Positions 1 through 9,008 of a stretch of DNA of 60,666 bases are shown in pieces. A program made the translations under genes and the position numbers. The DNA comes from Dehalococcoidia bacterium (lineage in GTDB: Bacteria > Chloroflexota > Dehalococcoidia > SZUA-161). Location of the stretch: assembly GCA_030619685.1 (NCBI GenBank), contig JAUXAX010000008.1:1-60666 (forward strand), read 5' to 3'. Below the pieces are notes generated by a model. The model was not told the DNA's origin and did not search any database. It was given only the letters and a program-made list of their open reading frames with translations. The first letter of the stretch is position 1. Every line of letters starts with the position of its first letter.

Positions 1-1
1 C

Positions 2-322
2 GACCCCGTCATGCTCCTCAACATCAATGGTGATGTCAGCGCCAGCGAGATTGCGGTGGCGCTCAAGGTCGACAGGCTCATCTTTCTGACCGATGTCCCT
101 GGCGTGCAGGACAGCGAGGGGAAATTACTACCAATGTTATCCCCTGCTGAAGCCAGGTCACTGATTGATTCGGGGGTTATTACGGGAGGCATGATCCCCA
201 AGGTAGAGGGGTGTCTCCGCGCCCTCTCCAGTGTCACCTCGACCCAGATCATCGATGGGCGCACTGAGGGAGCCCTGCTCGCCGCTGTCGAGGGCAGCGG
301 CAACGGCACCACGATTGAGTAG
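2..322 (+). CDS. argB: Acetylglutamate kinase, C-terminal part (5' end outside window)
   Basis: The reading frame is open from base 2, so only about the last 106 residues are present. ArgB phosphorylates N-acetyl-L-glutamate with ATP, the second step of cytoplasmic arginine synthesis. Visible family marks are NINGD (the NINAD motif that binds acetylglutamate and nucleotide), IFLTDVPGV, and GGMIPKVEGC with the conserved Lys of the active site near the C-terminus. The ATG at 11 is internal to the family alignment and is not the real start. The stop lies 9 bases before the next gene, and argD, argG and argH follow on the same strand, which fits an arginine operon; argC and argJ are probably upstream of the window. 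Identity is secure; only the N-terminus is unseen. Confidence 0.93.
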   Translation, partial: DPVMLLNINGDVSASEIAVALKVDRLIFLTDVPGVQDSEGKLLPMLSPAEARSLIDSGVITGGMIPKVEGCLRALSSVTSTQIIDGRTEGALLAAVEGSGNGTTIE

Positions 323-331
323 AGAGGTGTT

Positions 332-3322
332 ATGCATTGGTATAAACGAGATGACGAAGGTAGCGGAAACGGGCAACTCAAGTGGCCAGATATTTCACAG
401 ATACAGTTGCACATCCCACCCGGGCTGGTCAGGATAGCCAAGTGGTTGATAATCCCCGCCGTCCTGATAGTGCTCCTCATCATCTTCAACGTGCTGAAGG
501 GCGTCTGGACGGAGTGGCTCTGGTTCTCCAGCCTGGGGTTTGGCAGCGTCTACAGTAAAATCCTGGTTACCAAGGTCAGCATCTTCTTCGTGGCCGCGTT
601 CATTTTCCTCGTCCTGTTCGTAGGAAACATCCTTCTGGCGAAGCACCTAGGCCCAAAGGCTGGCATCCCCTACGTCGCCGCGGAAGGACTGAAGAATCTA
701 CGCAGGGTGTTGATAGTGGTCATAATCCTCGGGGCAATCGTGTTGAGCATCATCTTCGGCTCAATCGCTCAAGGGAACTGGGAAACAGTGTTGAGGTTTC
801 AAAACGGACAATCATTTGGCGTCGCCGACCCCATCTTCAGCAAGGACGTAAGCTTCTATATGTTCTCGCTGCCATTCCAGAAATTCGTTCAAGGATGGTT
901 GCTCAGCGCCCTGATCGTTACCCTGATTCTGACCTCTATCTTCTATGCATTCAACTACAGCGTGCGCCGGCTCAGCTTAGCCTTTAGCCGTGGGGGCAAA
1001 GCGCATCTCTCTGTGCTGTTTGCGGGAATAATGGGAATCATTGCCTGGCGCTACTTTCTGGACATCTACGGGCTGGTCTATTCGGAGCGGGGAGCGGTGT
1101 TCGGGGCAGGCTATGCCGACGTTCACGCACAGTTGATTGCCCTGAGAATTCTCATGGCCGCAGCCATCCTCCTGGGCATTGTGGTGCTGTTCAACATCCT
1201 TCGCCGCGGCATTCGGCTGCCTATCTATGCCTTCGGGGGTTTTATCATCGCCATAATCGTAGTCGGTATCATCTATCCCGCGATAGTGGAGAGGTTTCAG
1301 GTCAAGCCCAGCCAGCTAGCCAGGGAAGAAAAATACATCGAGTACAATATTGAGTTCACCAGGGAAGCTTTTGCTCTCAACAGGATCGAAGAACAGGACT
1401 TCCCCGCGGAGACAGAACTCACTGAAGAGGACATCAGCGCCAACCCGGCGACGATAAGCAATATCAGGCTCTGGGACAACCGGCCGCTAAAGGCTACCTA
1501 TCACCAGAAGCAAGCGCTGCGTCTCTACTACGACTTCTATGACATAGATATCGACCGCTATGAAATAGACGGTGAATACCGCCAGGTGATGCTCAGTGCC
1601 CGAGAGCTCTACCAGGAGAACCTGGACCCCAAAGCGAAAACGTGGGTCAACCAGCGCCTTGTCTATACCCATGGCTACGGGCTGGCCTTGAGCCCGGTCA
1701 CCGAGGTCACTGAGGAGGGCGCGCCCATCTTCCACATCGGGGACATCCCGCCGACGAGCGATTTCGAGGGGTTTCAGATAACGAGGTCTGAAATCTATTA
1801 CGGGGAGAAGACCAACAATTACATTATCGTCAATACCAATACCGAAGAATTCGATTACCCCCTGGGCGAGGAAAACATTTACACCGAACATGCCGCCGGC
1901 GGCGGGGTAACGCTCAGCTCCTTTTTCCGCAGGGTGGCCTATGCCTGGCAGCTCGGCGATTTTAACATCCTTATAAGCGGTGAGATCAACTCCGATAGCA
2001 GGGTACTCTACTACCGCAACATCCAGCAGCGAGTAAAGCACGCTGCTCCCTTCCTCCAGATCGACGATGACCCCTATTTGGTGGTCACCGAGGAAGGTAA
2101 ACTGGTCTGGATCCAGGATGCCTACACCTGGAGCGATAGATACCCCTACTCCGAGCCTCTCCCTGATGGCACCAACTACATCCGCAACAGCGTCAAGGCA
2201 GTCGTCGACGCCTATGACGGCTCGGTGATCCTGTACGTTGTCGAACCAGACGACCCCGTAGTCCAGACCTACTGGGCGATCTTCCCCGATCTGTTCACCC
2301 CGGGGGAGGAGATGCCCCAGGACATCAGGGCACACTTGCGCTATCCACAGGACCTGTTTATGAAGCAGGCACAGGTGTACCAAAGATACCATATGCGGGA
2401 TGCTAGGGTGTTCTACGGTAAAGAGGACCTGTGGACATTCCCTGACGAGATATACCAAGACACTGCGCAGCGGATGGAGCCATACTATATCATTATGCGC
2501 CTCCCAGGTGAGGAGAAGGAAGAGTTCCTGCTCATGCTACCTTTCACCCCGGAGAAAAAGAAGAACACCATCGCCTGGCTGGCAGCGCGCTCCGATGGCG
2601 ACAACTACGGGACACTGCTGGCATACTACCTGCCCAAAGACAAGCTGATCTACGGTCCCATGCAAATCGAGAACCGTATTGCGCAGGATACCGACATCAC
2701 AAAAGAGTTCACCCTTTGGCAGGGTGGCGGAGCCACCGTAAGGCACGGGAATCTGCTGATGATCCCCATCGAGGATTCTTTCCTCTACGTCGAGCCGATA
2801 TTCCTGGTAGCGACAGCGGGGGCAATACCTGAGCTAAAGCGGGTGATTGTTGCCACCGGCGACCGCATCGCTATGGAGCAGACGCTGGATGAGGCGCTGG
2901 CCGCTGTCTTCGGCGAGGCAGAGATCATGCAAGCAGAGTTCATGGGCGCACCAACAAGCGGCCTTGAGCCCCTTGTGGTTCAGTTCACAGATCAATCAAT
3001 GGGCACCGTCGCCACCTGGTCATGGGACTTCGGCGATGGACAAACGTCTGATGAGCAGAACCCATCCCATACCTATCAAAGCGCGGGAATCTATACTGTG
3101 TCTCTGACCGTCACCGGACCAGCGGGCTCGGACACAGAGACCAAGACCAACTACATAACGGTGACCACCGGAGCTGATATTGCGGACTTGGTAGGCCAGG
3201 CGCGGCAGCTTTATGATGATGCCCAGGTGTGTCTCCAGGCAGGCGACTTGGGGTGTTACGGAGAGAAGATAGAAGCCATAGCGGCTCTTCTGGAGCAAAT
3301 AGAGGAGCTGTTGGCAGAATAG
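332..3322 (+). CDS. UPF0182 family membrane protein with an inserted PKD domain
   Basis: A 996-residue protein of the UPF0182 (COG1615) family, function unknown. The first ~330 residues hold about seven hydrophobic segments (roughly 35-55, 78-100, 125-148, 190-212, 230-250, 270-292, 300-325). A long soluble region follows with the family's typical stretch of conserved Tyr/Trp/Asp residues. Residues about 871-944 form a PKD (immunoglobulin-like) domain, with the diagnostic WDFGDG near residue 896 and a closing YTVSLTVT strand. After it comes the short helical tail that usually ends UPF0182 proteins ([17 protein letters not shown]). The PKD domain therefore sits inside the family architecture rather than after it. 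The start is an ATG behind GAGAGGTGTT. The gene lies between argB and argD, 9 bases after one and 7 before the other, although no link to arginine synthesis is known. Confidence 0.9.
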   Translation: MHWYKRDDEGSGNGQLKWPDISQIQLHIPPGLVRIAKWLIIPAVLIVLLIIFNVLKGVWTEWLWFSSLGFGSVYSKILVTKVSIFFVAAFIFLVLFVGNILLAKHLGPKAGIPYVAAEGLKNLRRVLIVVIILGAIVLSIIFGSIAQGNWETVLRFQNGQSFGVADPIFSKDVSFYMFSLPFQKFVQGWLLSALIVTLILTSIFYAFNYSVRRLSLAFSRGGKAHLSVLFAGIMGIIAWRYFLDIYGLVYSERGAVFGAGYADVHAQLIALRILMAAAILLGIVVLFNILRRGIRLPIYAFGGFIIAIIVVGIIYPAIVERFQVKPSQLAREEKYIEYNIEFTREAFALNRIEEQDFPAETELTEEDISANPATISNIRLWDNRPLKATYHQKQALRLYYDFYDIDIDRYEIDGEYRQVMLSARELYQENLDPKAKTWVNQRLVYTHGYGLALSPVTEVTEEGAPIFHIGDIPPTSDFEGFQITRSEIYYGEKTNNYIIVNTNTEEFDYPLGEENIYTEHAAGGGVTLSSFFRRVAYAWQLGDFNILISGEINSDSRVLYYRNIQQRVKHAAPFLQIDDDPYLVVTEEGKLVWIQDAYTWSDRYPYSEPLPDGTNYIRNSVKAVVDAYDGSVILYVVEPDDPVVQTYWAIFPDLFTPGEEMPQDIRAHLRYPQDLFMKQAQVYQRYHMRDARVFYGKEDLWTFPDEIYQDTAQRMEPYYIIMRLPGEEKEEFLLMLPFTPEKKKNTIAWLAARSDGDNYGTLLAYYLPKDKLIYGPMQIENRIAQDTDITKEFTLWQGGGATVRHGNLLMIPIEDSFLYVEPIFLVATAGAIPELKRVIVATGDRIAMEQTLDEALAAVFGEAEIMQAEFMGAPTSGLEPLVVQFTDQSMGTVATWSWDFGDGQTSDEQNPSHTYQSAGIYTVSLTVTGPAGSDTETKTNYITVTTGADIADLVGQARQLYDDAQVCLQAGDLGCYGEKIEAIAALLEQIEELLAE

Positions 3323-3329
3323 GTAAGGT

Positions 3330-4526
3330 ATGACCAACTGGCAGGCGCTAGAGAAGAAATACTTTATGGACACGTTCAAACGCATGCCGCTGACCGTGGT
3401 CCAGGGTCAGGGGGCGCGGGTATGGGATGAGCACGGAAAGGAGTATCTCGACTTCACAGCGGGCTGGGGAGTGAATTGCCTGGGGCACTGCCATCCAGCG
3501 GTGGTGGGCGCTGTCAACTCACAGGCGAGGACACTGATCCAGGCATCAAACCAGTTCTACACAGTTCCCCAGATAAAACTCGCTGCGCTATTGGTGGAGA
3601 ATAGCTGCCTCGACAGGGTCTTTTTCTGCAACAGTGGCGTCGAGGCCACTGAGGGCGCAGTGAAGCTGGCACGCAGGTACGGTAAGCTCCATCTGAACGG
3701 TGCCTACGAGGTGATCACCACGATTAACTCCTTCCACGGGCGGACATTGGCCATGACCGCCGCTACCGGACAGCGCAAGTTCCAGGAGCCTTATACTCCG
3801 ATTCCCGACGGTTTCATCAATGTGGAATACAACAACGTCAATGCCATTAAAAAGGCAGCCACATCTCAGACCTGCGCCGTCATGCTGGAGCCAATACAGG
3901 GCGAGGGCGGCGTGAACATCCCCGATGACGACTACCTCAAGAGGGTGCGAGCCTGGTGCGACGAAAAGGGTCTTCTGCTCATCCTCGACGAGGTGCAAAC
4001 AGGGATAGGGCGCATCGGGACCCTTTTTGGCTACGAGCAGTTCGGGATCGAACCCGACATAATCACCCTGGGCAAAGGGCTCGGCGGAGGCGTACCCATC
4101 GGGGCGTTCCTGGCTAGGGAGAAGGCGTCTGTCTTTGCCCCGGGAGAGCATGGCTCCACCTTCGGTGGCAACCCGCTGGCCTGTGCAGCAGCCTGTGCCA
4201 CCTTGCAGTTTGTCATCGATAGTGATATACCAGGTAGGGTCAAACAGACCGGGGCCTACCTGATGTCCAAACTCAAGAAACTCAAGACTAAATTCGATTT
4301 CATTGTCGAGGTAAGAGGGCGCGGGCTTCTGGCGGCCGTTCAGTTCGACCGCGAGCGCTCCGATAAAGTGGTAAGGGCTTGCCTGGAGCACGGGCTCTTG
4401 CTTAACCCGGTAAAGCCTGACGCTATTCGCTTCATGCCGCCGCTGAACATAACCAAGAATGACATCGATGAAGCAATAACGATTCTGCATCCTGTACTAG
4501 CGGAGGTCGGCAAAGAAGAGACGTAG
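3330..4526 (+). CDS. argD: Acetylornithine aminotransferase
   Basis: A 398-residue class III PLP aminotransferase, the usual length for ArgD. It converts N-acetylglutamate semialdehyde to N-acetylornithine with glutamate as amino donor, and may also act in lysine synthesis as succinyl-DAP aminotransferase. The sequence shows NSGVEATEGAVKLAR (phosphate-binding region), FHGRT, LDEVQTGIGR with the Asp that contacts the PLP ring nitrogen, TLGKGLGGGVPIGA with the Schiff-base Lys, and GSTFGGNPLACAA. The start is an ATG 7 bases after the UPF0182 stop; argG begins 14 bases downstream. A related ornithine/GABA aminotransferase role cannot be excluded by sequence alone, but the arg context decides it. 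Confidence 0.95.
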   Translation: MTNWQALEKKYFMDTFKRMPLTVVQGQGARVWDEHGKEYLDFTAGWGVNCLGHCHPAVVGAVNSQARTLIQASNQFYTVPQIKLAALLVENSCLDRVFFCNSGVEATEGAVKLARRYGKLHLNGAYEVITTINSFHGRTLAMTAATGQRKFQEPYTPIPDGFINVEYNNVNAIKKAATSQTCAVMLEPIQGEGGVNIPDDDYLKRVRAWCDEKGLLLILDEVQTGIGRIGTLFGYEQFGIEPDIITLGKGLGGGVPIGAFLAREKASVFAPGEHGSTFGGNPLACAAACATLQFVIDSDIPGRVKQTGAYLMSKLKKLKTKFDFIVEVRGRGLLAAVQFDRERSDKVVRACLEHGLLLNPVKPDAIRFMPPLNITKNDIDEAITILHPVLAEVGKEET

Positions 4527-4540
4527 AAAGAGGAACGTAA

Positions 4541-5746
4541 TTGAAGGACAAGGTAGTATTAGCCTATAGTGGTGGACTTGATACCTCGGTGGCGATCAAG
4601 TGGATCGCTGAGAGGTACAATATGGATGTCGTTGCCCTGAGTATAGACCTGGGGGCGGAAGGGGAATATGAGTCGATTCGGCAAAAGGCGCTTAAGGTGG
4701 GAGCAGTCAAAGCGCTGGTAGTGGATGCCAAGGACGTCTTCATCAACGATTTTGTCTTCCCCGCCCTCCAGGCCGACACGATATATGAAGGACAATATAC
4801 CCTGGCTACCGCCCTCGCCCGCCCGCTCATAGCCAAGCTCCTGGTCGATACTGCTCGCCAGGAAGGAGCAACGGCAGTGGCTCACGGCTGCACCGGCAAG
4901 GGCAATGACCAGGTCAGGTTCGATGTTAGCGTCGCCGCCCTCGCCCCCCAGCTCAAGGTCATCGCACCGGCGCGGGAGTGGGGTATGACCAGAGAAGAGA
5001 CGATCGACTACGCCAAACGCCACGGAATCCCCGTGCCGGTCACTGTGACCAGCCCCTACTCCATAGACGAGAACCTTTGGGGCAAGAGCATCGAGTGTGG
5101 CGTGCTCGAGGACCCTTGGGTCGAGCCACCGGAGGAGGTGTTCACCTGGACTAAATCTCCAAATGATGCCCCCGACGAGCCCTGCTATGTCGAGATCGGG
5201 TTCGAGCGCGGCATCCCCACCAGCCTCGACGGGCAGGAGCTAAGCGGTGTTGCCCTGGTGGAGAAGCTAAACGCTCTTGCCGGGGAGCACGGCGTGGGCA
5301 GGATAGACCACGTGGAGAACCGCCTGGTGGGGATAAAGTCGAGGGAGATATACGAGGCGCCAGCGGCGACGGTGCTGCTTTCGGCGCACCTCGCCCTGGA
5401 GCAGATGACGCTGTCCAAAGACCAGCTTCGGTTCAAGCAGAAGGTAGCCCAGGAATACGCCGACCTTATCTACAACGGGCTCTGGTTCTCGGCGCTGCAC
5501 CGGGACCTCGCTGCCTACGTCCAGAGCACGCAGCGCCACGTCAGTGGGACGGTCAAGGTCAAGCTGTTCAAAGGGAAGGCCTCCATAGTCGGGCGCAAAT
5601 CGCCCAAGTCTCTATACAGCTACGGCCTCGCCACCTACGACAAGGAGGACCAGTTCGACCAGAGCGCCGCAGAGGGCTTCATCCACATATACGGCCTGCC
5701 CGTGAGGACCCAGGCGCAGGCGCAGGGTGTAGAGGAGGACAAATGA
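4541..5746 (+). CDS. argG: Argininosuccinate synthase
   Basis: A 401-residue protein of standard ArgG length. It joins citrulline and aspartate at the cost of ATP to AMP+PPi, making argininosuccinate. The N-terminal [14 protein letters not shown] is the PP-loop of the N-type ATP pyrophosphatase fold. [13 protein letters not shown] and [11 protein letters not shown] are family signatures for citrulline and aspartate binding. The start is TTG at 4541 behind AAAGAGG; no ATG lies nearby in frame, and the encoded [11 protein letters not shown] matches the family start. The next gene is radC, not argH, with a 116-base gap holding two hairpins. Confidence 0.95.
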   Translation: MKDKVVLAYSGGLDTSVAIKWIAERYNMDVVALSIDLGAEGEYESIRQKALKVGAVKALVVDAKDVFINDFVFPALQADTIYEGQYTLATALARPLIAKLLVDTARQEGATAVAHGCTGKGNDQVRFDVSVAALAPQLKVIAPAREWGMTREETIDYAKRHGIPVPVTVTSPYSIDENLWGKSIECGVLEDPWVEPPEEVFTWTKSPNDAPDEPCYVEIGFERGIPTSLDGQELSGVALVEKLNALAGEHGVGRIDHVENRLVGIKSREIYEAPAATVLLSAHLALEQMTLSKDQLRFKQKVAQEYADLIYNGLWFSALHRDLAAYVQSTQRHVSGTVKVKLFKGKASIVGRKSPKSLYSYGLATYDKEDQFDQSAAEGFIHIYGLPVRTQAQAQGVEEDK

Positions 5747-5786
5747 CCCTACGTGGCCGCTTCGGGAAAGCAAATTCGAGCGTAGC

Positions 5787-5837
5787 GTTGCCACTCCGGG
5801 GGGCAACGGGTTCTTCGTCGTGACAGGGGTCATGACG
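5787..5837 (+). other. Two tandem hairpins between argG and radC
   Basis: A perfect 6-bp inverted repeat, GTTGCC (5787-5792) and GGCAAC (5802-5807), is followed by an 8-bp stem CGTCGTGA/TCATGACG (5816-5837) with one G-U pair. Neither is followed by a T-run, so a classical intrinsic terminator is unlikely. The pair may be a processing or attenuation site that uncouples radC-argH from argG, or the scar of an insertion. No gene is visible in the gap. Confidence 0.35.
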
Positions 5838-5862
5838 CTACAGACGGTCGAGGCAGGATACT

Positions 5863-6618
5863 GTGCAGTCAGAAACTCGGCAAGCCACTAAGGCGGGCGC
5901 TTCTCGGTTAATCAGGGAAGGACATAGAAAAAGACTACGAGAGAAGTTTATTAAATCTGGACTCAAGGGGTTCCACGATTACGAGGTCATTGAATTGCTG
6001 CTAACGTTAGGATCGCCTCGAAAGGACTGCAAGCCGCAAGCCAAAGAAGCAATAAAGAGGTTCAAGACCTTGAGAGGAGTTCTGGAAGCCTCTTCAGAGG
6101 AACTACAGGAAATCGACGGAATTGGCCCTCATAATGCCTTTGGAATCAAGCTGGTGCAGGAGGTAGCCAGGAAGTTTCTTAAGGAGCGAATTCTGGATAA
6201 ACCATTTTATCGCTCTTCTCAGGAGGTGTTTGACTACTTATATCATTCTATGCGAGACCTTAACAAGGAGGTCTTCAAGGTCATTTTCCTCGATGTCCAG
6301 AGTCAGGTTATCGAGGTGGAAGACCTCTTTGAGGGAACGCTGACCGCCGGGTCTGTTTATCCCCGTGAAATTATGAGGAGGGCCATCAAACATAACGCTG
6401 CCTCGCTGATTTTTGCCCATAACCACCCCTCAGGAAATCCTGCTCCCAGTGAAAGCGATGAGGAGATAACTCGGGATTTGGTCTTCGCGTCGAATACTAT
6501 GCAGATAAGGGTTTTAGACCATATAATAGTAGGTGAAAACAAATACTTCAGCTTTGCCGATGAAGGACTAATCGAGGAATTCGAACTGAACTTTATGAGC
6601 TTGAAGAGTAGAGGATAG
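5863..6618 (+). CDS. radC: RadC family JAB/MPN-domain protein
   Basis: A 251-residue RadC (UPF0758) protein. The N-terminal half (to about residue 105) is helical, with a helix-hairpin-helix EIDGIGPHNA that can contact DNA. The C-terminal half is a JAB1/MPN metalloprotease-like fold with the zinc motif HNHPSGNPAPSESD (His-x-His...Asp) near residues 187-200. RadC was once linked to recombination repair, but its biochemical role is unsettled; it often travels with mobile DNA. The start is GTG at 5863 after a GAGGCAGGA ribosome site. The gene separates argG from argH and is visibly more AT-rich than either, which suggests it was inserted into the arginine operon. Its stop is 2 bases before the argH ATG. 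Confidence 0.88.
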   Translation: MQSETRQATKAGASRLIREGHRKRLREKFIKSGLKGFHDYEVIELLLTLGSPRKDCKPQAKEAIKRFKTLRGVLEASSEELQEIDGIGPHNAFGIKLVQEVARKFLKERILDKPFYRSSQEVFDYLYHSMRDLNKEVFKVIFLDVQSQVIEVEDLFEGTLTAGSVYPREIMRRAIKHNAASLIFAHNHPSGNPAPSESDEEITRDLVFASNTMQIRVLDHIIVGENKYFSFADEGLIEEFELNFMSLKSRG

Positions 6619-6620
6619 GT

Positions 6621-7994
6621 ATGAACCCGCTACGCAGCCGCTTTGAAAAAGAGATGGATGACCGGGTGAAGGGATACAGCGTATCGGTGCCCGTCGACCG
6701 GCGCCTGTACAAGCAGGATATCGCTGGCTCCATTGCCCATGCCCGGATGCTGGCAAAGCAGGGCATAATCTCCGATAAAGACTCTGAGCTAATCGTCATG
6801 GGCCTCATCTCCATTAGGGAGGAGATCGAGCAGGGCAGGCTCGAGTTCAAGGAGGAACTCGAGGACATCCACATGAACATCGAGGCTCGCCTCATCGAGA
6901 AGATCGGCGATGGCGGGGCCAAGCTCCACACCGGCCGCTCTAGGAACGACCAGATCGCCCTCGACATGAGGCTGTTCACCAAGGAGGCGATCGCGCAGAC
7001 GATAACCCGGGTCAAGGCCCTTCAGCAAGCCCTCCTCGACCTGGCCGAAGCCAATAGGAGCGTAGTCTTTCCCGGCTACACCCACCTTCAGAGGGCGCAG
7101 CCGGTTCTATTCGCTCACCATCTCCTTGCCTACTTCGAGATGTTTCGGCGCGACATCGAGCGCTTCCAGCAGTGTCTTGAGAGAACCGATGTCCTGCCCT
7201 TGGGTAGCGGGGCCCTGGCCGGGGTGCCCTACTCTATCGACCGCGACTTTCTGGCAAAGGAGCTGGGCTTCAGCAAGGTGAGCGCCAACAGCCTGGACGC
7301 CGTCTCCGACCGCGACTTCATAATAGAGTACCAGGCAGCGGCCAGCCTGGCCATGATGCACCTCTCCCGTCTCGCCGAGGAGATCGTCCTGTGGTCAACA
7401 GCGGAGTTCGGCTTCATCGAGATCGACGACGCCTTTGCCACCGGCTCCAGCATAATGCCTCAGAAGAAGAACCCGGACGTAGCGGAGCTGGCGCGAGGTA
7501 AGACAGGTAAGGTCTACGGCCATCTGATGGCTATCCTGACCACAATGAAAGCGCTGCCCCTGTCCTATAACCGCGACCTGCAAGAGGACAAAGAGGGCCT
7601 GTTCGATTCCGTGGACACCCTACTCTCCACGCTTGAGGTTCTTGCCGCGATGATGGCCAGCTTGCGCGTAAAGGGCGATCGCTGCCGCCAGGCTGCTGAG
7701 GAGAATTACACCCTGGCCACCGATGTAGCCGACTATCTGGTGAGAAAGGGCATCCCCTTTCGCGAAGCCCACGCCATAGTAGGCAAGTTGGTGCGCTACG
7801 CCACTGAAACCGCGAAAACTCTATATGATCTCGACTTGGGCGAATACAAGAGGTTCTGCCCCGAGTTCGAGAACGACGTGAAGTCGATTACGGTGGAGTC
7901 CTCCCTTGCGGCACGTAGCGCCCCTGGAGGAACCGCCCCCGAGCAGGTAGAAAAGGCGCTGGCAGCAGCGAGAAGGATGCTTCATGGCAAATAG
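6621..7994 (+). CDS. argH: Argininosuccinate lyase
   Basis: A 457-residue member of the fumarase/aspartase superfamily, normal length for ArgH. It cleaves argininosuccinate into arginine and fumarate, the last step of the pathway. Diagnostic marks are HTGRSRNDQIALDMRL (substrate binding), PGYTHLQRAQPV with the conserved His, and the superfamily signature GSSIMPQKKNP with the catalytic Ser on its flexible loop. The ATG is 2 bases after the radC stop, and the last 11 bases overlap rpe, so translation of rpe is probably coupled. Function is secure. Confidence 0.96.
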   Translation: MNPLRSRFEKEMDDRVKGYSVSVPVDRRLYKQDIAGSIAHARMLAKQGIISDKDSELIVMGLISIREEIEQGRLEFKEELEDIHMNIEARLIEKIGDGGAKLHTGRSRNDQIALDMRLFTKEAIAQTITRVKALQQALLDLAEANRSVVFPGYTHLQRAQPVLFAHHLLAYFEMFRRDIERFQQCLERTDVLPLGSGALAGVPYSIDRDFLAKELGFSKVSANSLDAVSDRDFIIEYQAAASLAMMHLSRLAEEIVLWSTAEFGFIEIDDAFATGSSIMPQKKNPDVAELARGKTGKVYGHLMAILTTMKALPLSYNRDLQEDKEGLFDSVDTLLSTLEVLAAMMASLRVKGDRCRQAAEENYTLATDVADYLVRKGIPFREAHAIVGKLVRYATETAKTLYDLDLGEYKRFCPEFENDVKSITVESSLAARSAPGGTAPEQVEKALAAARRMLHGK

Positions 7995-8664
7995 GATCAA
8001 GCTTGCCCCGTCTATTCTTTCCGCCGACTTTGGGCGCGTGGGGGAGCAGGTCGCTGAGGCGACTAAGGCAGGTGCCGACTACATCCATGTCGATGTCATG
8101 GACGGACACTTCGTCCCCAACATCACCATCGGTCCGCTGGTGGTGGCAGCTATACGACCCCACACCTCCCTACCCCTTGACGTGCACCTGATGATCGAAT
8201 CGCCGGAGAAGTACATTCAGCAGTTCGCCCAGGCTGGTGCCGACATTATCACCGTCCATGCCGAGGTATGCCCTCACCTACACAGGATGGTGGAATCGAT
8301 AAAAGAGGCGGGATGCAAGGCAGGCGTATCCTTAAACCCAAGCACCCCGCTAACCGCACTCGATGAAACTCTGCCCGTCCTCGATCTGGCGTTGCTGATG
8401 TCGGTTAACCCCGGCTTCGGCGGGCAGCAATTTATCGAGAGCACGATCGGCAAGATCGCCCGCCTCAGGCGCAAGCTTGACGAACTGGGGCTAGCTGCTG
8501 AGCTTGAGGTGGACGGGGGGATTACTGCGGAGATTGCGCCCCGAGTAGCCCAAGCCGGGGCAAGGGTGCTGGTAGCCGGTGCTGCCATCTTCAACAAGAG
8601 GGAAAGCGTTTCTCAAGCTATTGCAAGGATCAGGGAGAGCCTTCACGGGCTCGAGGGAGGATAA
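7984..8664 (+). CDS. rpe: Ribulose-phosphate 3-epimerase
   Basis: A 226-residue TIM barrel that interconverts ribulose-5-phosphate and xylulose-5-phosphate in the pentose phosphate pathway. The sequence shows LAPSILSADFGRVGEQV, the metal-binding HVDVMDGHFVPNITIG, DVHLMIESPE, the MSVNPGFGGQQFI loop and EVDGGI with the second catalytic Asp. Length and motif order are typical. Its ATG lies within the end of argH (11-base overlap), so it is the terminal gene of this transcription unit; rpmB on the opposite strand converges 9 bases beyond. Confidence 0.96.
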   Translation: MANRIKLAPSILSADFGRVGEQVAEATKAGADYIHVDVMDGHFVPNITIGPLVVAAIRPHTSLPLDVHLMIESPEKYIQQFAQAGADIITVHAEVCPHLHRMVESIKEAGCKAGVSLNPSTPLTALDETLPVLDLALLMSVNPGFGGQQFIESTIGKIARLRRKLDELGLAAELEVDGGITAEIAPRVAQAGARVLVAGAAIFNKRESVSQAIARIRESLHGLEGG

Positions 8665-8673
8665 GAAGGCAGG

Positions 8674-8856
8674 CTAGCCAGTAACTTTGTGTTGGGTACG
8701 TAAACACCGGGTGCAGATAGTTACCCGCTTTCTCTTGCCATTTGTGACAATGGTGGTCGTCCTCAGGTTAGGCAACCAGCGCCGCTTGGTATGACGCTTG
8801 GAGTGGGATACATTGTGTCCAAACTGCGGCCCCTTGCCACACAACTCGCACTTCAA
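8674..8856 (-). CDS. rpmB: 50S ribosomal protein L28
   Basis: A 60-residue basic protein that begins [19 protein letters not shown], the L28 signature. It is the zinc-binding (C+) form, with a CxxC pair at the N-terminus (CELC) and a second near the end (CTRC). L28 is a late-assembly component of the large subunit near the E site. The ATG is preceded by a GGAGAA ribosome site, and a good sigma-70-type promoter lies about 50-80 bases upstream. The gene is monocistronic and converges on rpe. Confidence 0.96.
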   Translation of the reverse strand: MKCELCGKGPQFGHNVSHSKRHTKRRWLPNLRTTTIVTNGKRKRVTICTRCLRTQHKVTG

Positions 8857-8905
8857 CGCGTTCTCCTTTGACTAAAGCATCTTTTTCCTGTAAAATTCAG
8901 GATTA

Positions 8906-8934
8906 AGGATAACATACCCAAAAGGGTCTTGCAA
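8906..8934 (-). promoter_or_regulatory. Putative sigma-70-type promoter of rpmB
   Basis: On the minus strand, TTGCAA (8929-8934) and TATCCT (8906-8911) are separated by exactly 17 bases. The predicted transcription start near 8899 leaves a leader of about 43 bases containing the GGAGAA ribosome site. No equally clear promoter was seen for the divergent fakA-like gene. Confidence 0.55.
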
Positions 8935-9008
8935 GCGGATCCCGGACTACAAGGTTGGGCGACACCGGTCTCGGATAAGGAGAGGCCAGCGAATCAGGAG
9001 AATCTGGT

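Noticed and set aside
1487..2458. A 323-codon open frame on the minus strand inside the UPF0182 gene
   Set aside because: The plus-strand protein has strong family conservation across this stretch; the opposite frame has no motif and reflects high GC codon bias.
3588..4490. A 300-codon minus-strand frame opposite argD
   Set aside because: It lies wholly over a conserved aminotransferase and shows no known domain.
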